A stretch of 20,185 bases of DNA from a virus, in the IMG/VR virus record IMGVR_UViG_3300037584_000634, positions 1 through 20,185 of that record, one strand, 5' to 3'. The translations under genes were made by a program, and so were the position numbers. The notes under the pieces are model-generated. The model searched no databases. It was given only the letters and a program-made list of their open reading frames with translations, and had not been told where the DNA came from. Position 1 is the stretch's first letter, and each line of letters begins with the position of its first letter. Shown in pieces: positions 14,415 to 20,185 of the stretch.

Positions 14415-15868
14415 TATACTTTACCGCCTTTTTCTAATTTTTTCATCATATCGTACATACGTTGAGCTCCTTTATTGACGTTACCATCACCCATTCCTCT
14501 TACAGCATCAGCTGTAAATACAAATTCATTATTGGCTAACATCGCTGGGATGTCATCTGCTTTTTCTTTTACACCAACTGGAGGAATAAATCCACCACTA
14601 TCTCTGAGGTCTAATTCTGTAACTCCCGCAGGGTTTTGATTTAATGGTAATCCTTCTATTCCTGCTGCCTTAATAGCATTTTGTTCCATTTTACCACCCA
14701 TAGCAGACTTTTTTCTTTCAGATTTTCTAATTCTATTAATATAATCTGTTAAGGATTCACCGGGCATTACATCAATACCTCTTTCATATGCATCAATTAA
14801 ATCTCCATAATCTTCTGATCCATTACCATAACCTATTCTACCACCCTCTGCTCTATATTCAGCAGTATTTGCTTGAACAAATGCATCTACTTCATCTTGT
14901 TCTGCTTCAGGATTTAGTAATTTATATCCATTTGCTAATTGTATTTTTAAAGCTTCTACATCTCTAACTTGACTTGGATCTTCTACGCCTGAAGCTTCTA
15001 AAGCAGCCAACGCACCACCACCTAAACTACCTAATCCAAACATAGCTGCAGTTTTACCTAATGTTTTTTTTCCACCAAAAAAGTTTTTTGCCATACCTAA
15101 AATACCTTGGCTTGTTCCTCCACCCATTTCAGGAGAACCTACAGGTAAACCTGTTCCAAAAATAGCTTTTCCAATTCCACCCAAACTTCTAAGATTTGTA
15201 GGCATAAAACCCTTCATACCTAAAGCTCCTCCAGGTAATCCAAAAGCACCTATACCTAATAAAGCAGCTTTACCTAAAGGTGATTTAACTATTTTTTTAA
15301 CACCTTTAATAGCTTTTTTTATAAAACTACCTAAACCATATTGTTCTCTTGGCACAACATTCATAGAACCACCATTTGCTGCCATGTTTCTCATTATCAT
15401 TTGAAGTTCATTACCAGGTATTTGTGTTGCACCTAATCTAGGATCACCAGGATTGCTTTGCATTCCGCCAGGTGCATCTACAGCAGGTCTAGGACCAAGC
15501 AGGTAAGGAGCTACAAAATTATTAGCAGCCGGTCCTAAACCAAGTGGTATTCTAGGACCAACTCCTTCAGCAGTTTGCAATGGACTTATTTGTCCTCCTG
15601 AAGGCTGACCTATTTGACTTTGTAATGAATCTATAGATTGATTAATACCTTGTAACTCTTGTTCAGCAGAATCTATATTTGAACTTAAACTACCTAGTCT
15701 AGGATAAATACCACCGCTCTCACCTAAATCTTGAATACGTCTTCCAGGAGCCTGGATTAAATTAGCCAACGTAGGCACAAAGTTTTGTGAAGGTCCTCCT
15801 CCAGCTGCCATCTGTGGATCTATTAATTGAGCTAACGCTGCTGCTTGTGGACTTGCGAATCTTGTCAT
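14414..15868 (-). CDS. Putative tail/internal virion protein with conserved C-terminal cap (484 aa)
   Basis: The N-terminal 110 residues hold a helical segment (SSNIDSAEQELQGINQSIDS). Pro/Gly-rich linker sequence, a very Gly-rich hydrophobic middle (about 195-290) and the 'EGGRIGYGNG' pattern follow. The last 42 residues (MLANNEFVFTADAVRGMGDG and on to KKLEKGGKV) form a compact block that recurs at the C-terminus of virion proteins in marine phages. No enzyme motif is visible. The ATG at 15868 has no Shine-Dalgarno. This gene starts a run of four large virion genes after the only real gap (56 bases) in this part of the operon. Confidence 0.6.
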   Translation of the reverse strand: MTRFASPQAAALAQLIDPQMAAGGGPSQNFVPTLANLIQAPGRRIQDLGESGGIYPRLGSLSSNIDSAEQELQGINQSIDSLQSQIGQPSGGQISPLQTAEGVGPRIPLGLGPAANNFVAPYLLGPRPAVDAPGGMQSNPGDPRLGATQIPGNELQMIMRNMAANGGSMNVVPREQYGLGSFIKKAIKGVKKIVKSPLGKAALLGIGAFGLPGGALGMKGFMPTNLRSLGGIGKAIFGTGLPVGSPEMGGGTSQGILGMAKNFFGGKKTLGKTAAMFGLGSLGGGALAALEASGVEDPSQVRDVEALKIQLANGYKLLNPEAEQDEVDAFVQANTAEYRAEGGRIGYGNGSEDYGDLIDAYERGIDVMPGESLTDYINRIRKSERKKSAMGGKMEQNAIKAAGIEGLPLNQNPAGVTELDLRDSGGFIPPVGVKEKADDIPAMLANNEFVFTADAVRGMGDGNVNKGAQRMYDMMKKLEKGGKV

Positions 15869-15880
15869 AGTTTATATATT

Positions 15881-15911
15881 TAAAAAAGTTAAAAGCAGGT
15901 ATATAAACCTG
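15881..15911 (-). terminator. Weak terminator-like hairpin upstream of the 484-aa gene
   Basis: On the minus strand: CAGGT, loop TTATAT, ACCTG, then CTTTTAACTTTTTT. The stem is only 5 bp, but the T-rich tract places it correctly for an intrinsic terminator or attenuator between the glycosyltransferase genes and the large virion genes. Confidence 0.35.
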
Positions 15912-15921
15912 TAAATGCTGT

Positions 15922-15950
15922 ACTTTATTTGATTTTTTTGTCAACGTCAA
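15922..15950 (-). promoter_or_regulatory. Possible promoter for the large virion genes
   Basis: On the minus strand: TTGACG (15950-15945), a 17-base spacer, then TAAAGT (15927-15922). The -35 box has one mismatch and the -10 box two. It overlaps the last codons of the GT-A gene. The hairpin at 15896-15911 would lie at the very start of this transcript, which would suit attenuation but also weakens the promoter call. Confidence 0.3.
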
Positions 15951-16839
15951 CACGTTTTAGAGCTTCTAATTGATCATAAAATCTACCACAATATTGATGC
16001 TCTCCTACATGTGTAATGTAGTCTAATGCATAGATATATACTTTACCCCCCATATCTGTCCATCTTTGACAGAAACCAAAGTCTTCACCAAAGTATCTCT
16101 TAGTTTCTACATCATGTAATGTATCAAATAAATTATAAAAATTTTCTTTTGCTGTTTCTTTACCATTAACTATAGTAGGCTGATATATCTTCAATTCTGG
16201 ATAATGCTTTATCATTTTTTCTATAACTTCTCTTTTAATTAACATACATCCAGTAGGAGCATGACTAACTTCTATAACTCCATGATCAGATATAATTTCT
16301 TGTTCATTATCTAGTTTAAGTGGAAAAAAGTAACCTGCCTTTAACAAATCATCTTTTGTTTTTACTAAATCTGTCCGGTGTAATTTTGCCCACATTCTAT
16401 CTGTGTCAATCATTTTCATTGGATAGGGACATGCAATAATGTCTTTATCAGCACCTATCATTTTAAATATTGTATTTGCTTCAAAGTCTATGTCTGAATC
16501 AATAAATAATAAATAATCATAATTATCAGAGTGATTAAGAAACTCTGCTACACATAAATTTCTACCTTGTGTAACCAAAGATGATTTTAGTAAACTAAAA
16601 CTAACCAATATATTTTGTTTCATACACTCTAATTGAAATTTTAAAACCGCTTGTGTATAATGCATAGACACATCACTGTGACATGGAGTACATACCATTA
16701 TTTTTGTAACATTATCTCCACTTAAATTTATTTCCAACACACTTCTTGGTTCAACTTTACAGTTTTTTATAGTTTGATAAGTGTCATTATTTGTAGTATT
16801 TGTTTTGTCTTCAAACCAAATAGGTTTATTATTTTGCAT
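15925..16839 (-). CDS. GT-A type glycosyltransferase
   Basis: A 304-aa protein. After about 45 polar residues comes the first strand 'KIMVCTPCHSDVSMHYTQAV'. The GT-A metal motif sits in YLLFIDSDIDF, with DSD at residues 114-116. A conserved C-terminal block, YFGEDFGFCQRW, has Glu252/Asp253 in the position of the usual acidic catalytic or acceptor residues, followed by 'ALDYITHVG', a His that can complete the metal site. It should transfer a sugar from a nucleotide-sugar donor; donor and acceptor cannot be told. The ATG follows AAAGGAGC by about 5 bases, a very good ribosome binding site located inside the end of the GT-B gene (11-base overlap). Paired with the GT-B enzyme, it probably modifies a virion protein, DNA or a host surface glycan. 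Confidence 0.85.
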   Translation of the reverse strand: MQNNKPIWFEDKTNTTNNDTYQTIKNCKVEPRSVLEINLSGDNVTKIMVCTPCHSDVSMHYTQAVLKFQLECMKQNILVSFSLLKSSLVTQGRNLCVAEFLNHSDNYDYLLFIDSDIDFEANTIFKMIGADKDIIACPYPMKMIDTDRMWAKLHRTDLVKTKDDLLKAGYFFPLKLDNEQEIISDHGVIEVSHAPTGCMLIKREVIEKMIKHYPELKIYQPTIVNGKETAKENFYNLFDTLHDVETKRYFGEDFGFCQRWTDMGGKVYIYALDYITHVGEHQYCGRFYDQLEALKRVDVDKKIK

Positions 16840-17767
16840 CTATTGCTCCTTTTAAAAATCTATTCCAAGCGTTTCCTTTTATTTTCCAATTGTAGAAATG
16901 ATTAACAAATTTTTGTTGCATTTTTAAATGCTCTACCATACTTGGATCTTGTAAAGATAATGCAACCATTTCAATACTACTTGCAAATTTTTTAGCTAAA
17001 CTTCTATAATCATTAGAATAAGGAATATACATTGGAAACTCAGCCCCAGTTTCATATAAAGCCCCATAATTAGTTGTCACACAATAAAGTCCAGCAGCCA
17101 TGGCTTCTAGTAAAGATATACAAGATGTCTCTTCCCAAATACTAGGATATACAAACAATCGATAATCTTTTAAATGTTCTTTTATATATTCGTTTGGTTT
17201 ATATCCAATATAATTTACGTTAGGTAATTTTTTTGCTTGATTATATAAATCATGATAATGATGATCATTGTGATCATGAAACGCTTTACCATATACTTCT
17301 GTTGAAGAATATACATCTAAAGTTATTAATGGATTTTTAACTAACTGCATTGCACCTAACAATACAGATAAACCTCTCCATGGTGTACAGTGATGAATAA
17401 TTTTTATTGGTTCACCCTTTTTATAAATAGTTGGAATAGGTTCAATATTTTCTATACCATTTTTTATAACTAAACATTTTTCTGTAGGTAATTCAAATTT
17501 TTTAATAAACTGTTCAAAGTTCCAATTAGAGTTAAATACATACCAATCATATTTATGATGATTTGATTTATCTTGAAACCAGTTAATTAAATTTTCTTGA
17601 TCCCAAGAATTTTTTTGCCATAGAATATTTATTTTATCTAAACTAAGTGGTATTTTTTCTGGAACTGAGGTACAAATTTGAAATTGATCTAATAACTTTG
17701 GATCAACATGTTTTTTTAAATATTCAAATTGTAATTCTGTTCCGCCTCTAGGACTTTGGTTTGTCAT
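16829..17767 (-). CDS. GT-B type glycosyltransferase (GT4-like)
   Basis: A 312-aa protein. It begins with SPRGGTELQ (residues 5-13), the Gly-rich donor/acceptor loop of GT4-like enzymes. The C-terminal Rossmann lobe holds 'IIHHCTPWRGLSVLLGAM' at about 123-140. The E-x7-E motif sits in IWEETSCISLLEAMAAG, with Glu213 and Glu221, which bind the nucleotide-sugar. This is shorter than most GT4 enzymes, and the first beta-strand usually found before the Gly-rich loop is absent: an in-frame TGA lies four codons upstream of the ATG. The protein may be slightly N-terminally reduced but otherwise looks active. It overlaps the 77-aa gene by 20 bases and the GT-A gene by 11. Confidence 0.85.
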   Translation of the reverse strand: MTNQSPRGGTELQFEYLKKHVDPKLLDQFQICTSVPEKIPLSLDKINILWQKNSWDQENLINWFQDKSNHHKYDWYVFNSNWNFEQFIKKFELPTEKCLVIKNGIENIEPIPTIYKKGEPIKIIHHCTPWRGLSVLLGAMQLVKNPLITLDVYSSTEVYGKAFHDHNDHHYHDLYNQAKKLPNVNYIGYKPNEYIKEHLKDYRLFVYPSIWEETSCISLLEAMAAGLYCVTTNYGALYETGAEFPMYIPYSNDYRSLAKKFASSIEMVALSLQDPSMVEHLKMQQKFVNHFYNWKIKGNAWNRFLKGAIDAK

Positions 17768-17981
17768 TATTTTTATTCATAACTTTCTGTAAAACGTTTA
17801 ATCCTTTCGGTGATACCTCTACTTTAATATCTTGTGCAATATGTTCTGCTACTGTTTCAGTATTTGGATCAGCTATATCAGCTTCTTTCTCTGCTTCGTC
17901 TTTATATATTTTATTTGTTCTAGTGTTTCTTAACACTACTGTTGTAGTACAATCAATTTTTAATAAGTCTTCGTTGGCCAT
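17748..17981 (-). CDS. Small conserved phage protein (77 aa), unknown function
   Basis: The protein reads MANEDLLKIDCTTTVVLRNT and continues with 'RTNKIYKDEAEKEADIADPN' and a helical, lysine-rich end. The pattern 'VVLRNTRTNKIY ... ADxxDPNTxT' occurs in small unnamed proteins of marine phages. No catalytic residues can be argued. It starts inside the stop codon of the 116-aa gene (TAATG) and overlaps the GT-B gene by 20 bases. By place it belongs to the virion module, perhaps an assembly or minor structural protein. Confidence 0.6.
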   Translation of the reverse strand: MANEDLLKIDCTTTVVLRNTRTNKIYKDEAEKEADIADPNTETVAEHIAQDIKVEVSPKGLNVLQKVMNKNNDKPKS

Positions 17982-18331
17982 TATCCATTCTCCTGTGATC
18001 TGTCTATTAAAGCATAACTTATCAGACCTTGTATTTTATTACTGCCTGTAGCTGCTGTTACTGTTATAGCATCTCCTGCTTCTAAATTCAAGCCTTGAGG
18101 TGAAGCATTTACTTGTGATTTAGCTGCTAAATCATCACGAAAAAATTCATACTCAGTGTTTGAATCAGACGAGTCAACAAAATTCATGTTTACTAAAATA
18201 GCTGATGACGCATCGTTGTTTGCACAATAGATACTTTTAACTATGATTGCCCCATCAGTAGGACAAGTAAGAACCGTTGCTTTAGCTGTGTCAGCTTGTT
18301 TAAAACCTTGATTTTTATATTGTATAGTCAT
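17981..18331 (-). CDS. Small beta-rich virion protein candidate (116 aa)
   Basis: After a short polar start (MTIQYKNQGFKQADTAKATV) come alternating beta-strand-like segments: 'GAIIVKSIYCANNDASSAIL', 'VNMNFVDSS', 'GLNLEAGDAITVTAATGSNK' and 'IQGLISYALI'. The pattern of a hydrophobic strand, Asn/Asp-rich turn and the 'LEAGDAITV' strand resembles beta-sandwich decoration, neck or fibre-tip proteins of phages that lie next to tail genes. No named family can be assigned. It is coupled on both sides by TAATG overlaps. Confidence 0.6.
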   Translation of the reverse strand: MTIQYKNQGFKQADTAKATVLTCPTDGAIIVKSIYCANNDASSAILVNMNFVDSSDSNTEYEFFRDDLAAKSQVNASPQGLNLEAGDAITVTAATGSNKIQGLISYALIDRSQENG

Positions 18332-18495
18332 TAGGATAAAAAGTAATTATATGCATCTTGCTCTTCTTTCAAGTCTTTTTGAAAAGAAAAATTAAGTTGG
18401 TTCTTTAAAGTAGCTAAAGACTCCAGTATCTGTCTTTGATTCTCTACATCATATTCTTGTTTAGGTTCCGGTATATAATTATCTATTTTTGCCAT
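18331..18495 (-). CDS. Small helical protein (54 aa), unknown function
   Basis: The start at 18495 (MAKIDNYIPEPKQEYDVENQ) is preferred to an upstream in-frame ATG at 18546, because it overlaps the tail protein's stop as TAATG, the junction style used throughout this genome; the earlier start would run 52 bases into that gene. After a Pro-containing N-terminus the protein is one long charged helix (NQRQILESLATLKNQLNFSF, then KDLKEEQDAYNYFLS), likely a coiled coil. Function unknown; it could be a small chaperone or a minor tail component. Confidence 0.6.
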   Translation of the reverse strand: MAKIDNYIPEPKQEYDVENQRQILESLATLKNQLNFSFQKDLKEEQDAYNYFLS

Positions 18496-20185
18496 TATCT
18501 TCTTCCATCCGGTTTTATATCTACACGTAAAGTTCCATAACGCCAAGTCTCCCCTATAGCATCATTTTCTATTTTAATTGCAAGTAATCTTCCTCTAGCT
18601 CTAGTGTCTACTTTATTAGTAGATGAAGTTATTGTAAATGGTCCAAGAGGTGAACTAGATGCTGTACCACTTGGATAGTTGTTTAATAATAATGTTACTT
18701 TTGAATTACCAGTTAATACTTTAAAGTCTGGTATAAACCGTTTCATAGACATAATAAATTCACCATCACCTCTTAAATCACCTATATTATTAGAGTTACT
18801 AATATCAAAATCACCTGATTTAATAAAAGCATCAATTGATGTTGTACCCGAGCTATTGATTTGATCGGTTCCGGTTTCATGAGCATAGTAAGTTGATGCA
18901 CCATGAGTATTTGTGATACCTTGAATTGGAAAATTAGGCAGAGCAGTTTTATTATACTCAGTTGCATAAGGTAAATCATAGACCCCTGTGTCCATGTAAG
19001 ATGTTCTAGCTAAAGAAGAAGTTGTCCATAAATTTTCTGAATAATTATATGTTACACATCTATTAATTTGATCAGTACCATTTTTTGGATAAAACCAATT
19101 TATTTCACCGTATAAAGTATTGTGTTCTGCATATATTATATCGCTTGCATTATAATTAATTCCTAAATTATCTCCTGTTGTAGTAAATACAAAATCTTCC
19201 ACTAAACAAGGTATTGATTTTACAGTACCATCAAACATAAAAAATCCACCTTCACCTGACATCCAAAACACTATACCATTAGAATAACTAAGTGCGTTTT
19301 GTCCAATCAATCCACAGTTGGTGCCAACTTGTCTAACACTAAATGTAAATGGTGGTCCAACATATTGAATAACATATGCAGATGAATCTGTTAATACTAA
19401 TGTGTAGTCTTTACCAGACACAGCACCTACAATTTCATTACCTTTATCAACTCTAAATGTTCCTGCAGTATTCGTTGCTGTTGGAGTATATGTATTAAAA
19501 TCTTCTTGATTAGAAAATCTTATAAACATTGGATCTTGAGTTGCTGAATCTCCGATAGTAGTTTCAGTTCCAAAATGAAATACATGTCTATCTCTATCAG
19601 ATACTTGTGTTAGTCTTGATGCAGTTGGTGCTCCTGTCATTATTGTTGCTCTGTTTGCTTTTGGATTTACTGCTCCTGCATTCCATGTAAAAGTTTTACC
19701 ATTGTGAATAGTTGCAATAAGTATTTGACCAAAATTATCTAAGGACCATAAACCTGGATCAAGTGTTACTGTAGATGTTAAAGATTCATTTCCCCATGCA
19801 ATATAAAATTCAACAGTAGCACCACTAGAGTGAGCAGATCTAGTGCCAGCAACCGCTCTTGTAATACCAGTTAAATTATTTCCAGTTATTCCAGTGTATG
19901 AAATATATTCAGCACCAACCCTAATAGTTCCTCCTGTGGTTGGAAAATTTGTAGTAGAAGTTAAAGTAATACTTGTACCTGATCCTCCTGTACCAGCAGT
20001 ATCATCATTCAAAGCACCATTTAATGTAGATGTAACACCGGAAGCACCTCCCCAAGAAGCTGTACCCCAACCTAAACCTGCAGTTTGAAAAGTTGGACCT
20101 ACTATTTCATATGGATCAATCTGTGCAGAACCGGTTCCCGATGTACTTCCAGTTGAATTAGATGGCATAGTAATTTGAAAAGTAT
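18495..20185 (-). CDS. Tail accessory / DNA-stabilization protein (P22 gp10-like), N-terminus outside window
   Basis: The C-terminal part is characteristic: 'GDFDISNSNNIGDLRGDGEF', 'IPDFKVLTGNSKVTLLLNNY', 'RARGRLLAIKIEND' and the final WRYGTLRVDIKPDGRR. This matches the C-terminal region of P22 gp10-like proteins (tail accessory factor, 'packaged DNA stabilization'). The centre has repeated beta-strand units with aromatic turns ('DRDRHVFHFG', 'VFWMSGEGGFFMFDG', 'INWFYPKNG'), fitting a beta-propeller. There is an ATG at 20168, but the frame stays open to the window edge, no ribosome binding site precedes it, and the protein would begin in low-complexity PSNSTGSTSGTGS. The true start is therefore probably upstream, outside the window. 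In P22 this class closes the portal channel. Confidence 0.75.
   Translation of the reverse strand, partial: TFQITMPSNSTGSTSGTGSAQIDPYEIVGPTFQTAGLGWGTASWGGASGVTSTLNGALNDDTAGTGGSGTSITLTSTTNFPTTGGTIRVGAEYISYTGITGNNLTGITRAVAGTRSAHSSGATVEFYIAWGNESLTSTVTLDPGLWSLDNFGQILIATIHNGKTFTWNAGAVNPKANRATIMTGAPTASRLTQVSDRDRHVFHFGTETTIGDSATQDPMFIRFSNQEDFNTYTPTATNTAGTFRVDKGNEIVGAVSGKDYTLVLTDSSAYVIQYVGPPFTFSVRQVGTNCGLIGQNALSYSNGIVFWMSGEGGFFMFDGTVKSIPCLVEDFVFTTTGDNLGINYNASDIIYAEHNTLYGEINWFYPKNGTDQINRCVTYNYSENLWTTSSLARTSYMDTGVYDLPYATEYNKTALPNFPIQGITNTHGASTYYAHETGTDQINSSGTTSIDAFIKSGDFDISNSNNIGDLRGDGEFIMSMKRFIPDFKVLTGNSKVTLLLNNYPSGTASSSPLGPFTITSSTNKVDTRARGRLLAIKIENDAIGETWRYGTLRVDIKPDGRR

Noticed and set aside
15762-15953. 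63-codon minus-strand frame across the gap between the GT-A and 484-aa genes
   Set aside because: It overlaps both real genes out of frame, starts inside the GT-A coding region without a ribosome binding site, and has no recognisable pattern.
18331-18546. Longer start (71 aa) for the small helical protein
   Set aside because: It would overlap the tail gene by 52 bases with an unrelated Trp/Lys-rich start; the internal ATG at 18495 gives the usual TAATG junction.
1-20185. CRISPR arrays, insertion sequences, rRNA genes
   Set aside because: No regularly spaced repeats, no transposase, no terminal inverted repeats with target duplications and no rRNA-like sequence were seen on either strand.

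Overview
This window reads as part of a tailed-phage (Caudoviricetes) genome. It is AT-rich and tightly packed, and almost every gene is on the minus strand, so transcription runs from high to low coordinates. The protein set (PolA-type DNA polymerase, archaeo-eukaryotic-type primase, UvrD-like and SNF2 helicases, a DUF3310 protein, very large Gly/Ala-rich virion proteins, two glycosyltransferases, and a C-terminus like the P22 gp10 tail accessory family) resembles marine podovirus-like phages of the SAR11/pelagiphage and uncultured marine type. That host assignment is inferred from protein style and base composition. No terminase, portal, capsid, integrase, RNA polymerase or tRNA gene is seen here.

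Layout, in minus-strand transcription order. (A) 20185-7111 is the virion module: a tail accessory or stabilization protein cut by the window edge, three small genes, a GT-B and a GT-A glycosyltransferase, then four proteins of 484, 266, 377 and 1332 aa that look like internal or ejected virion proteins, a 387-aa protein, and a 65-aa holin-like protein with one membrane segment. (B) 7051-5618 is the only convincing plus-strand gene, an SNF2 helicase. It has its own sigma70-like promoter and ends just before a perfect 9-bp hairpin where it converges with the virion module. (C) 5535-1 is the replication module: a 113-aa gene, a 182-aa coiled-coil protein, a 259-aa protein, a primase, a UvrD-like helicase, two tiny candidate genes, DUF3310, and the first 43 codons of a DNA polymerase with 3'-5' exonuclease.

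The most interesting part is the control region at 5118-5608. It holds a near-consensus minus-strand promoter (TTGACA, 17 bp, TATACT) whose spacer is a perfect inverted repeat, which looks like an operator. It also holds a good plus-strand promoter for the SNF2 gene, and two mini-cistrons of 9 and 12 codons that both begin M-K-x-x-K-L-N. Each mini-cistron stops exactly over the start codon of the first full gene behind it.

Eight gene junctions use the one-base stop/start overlap TAATG, so translational coupling seems to be the main way downstream genes are translated. All functions come from reading motifs; no database search was run.
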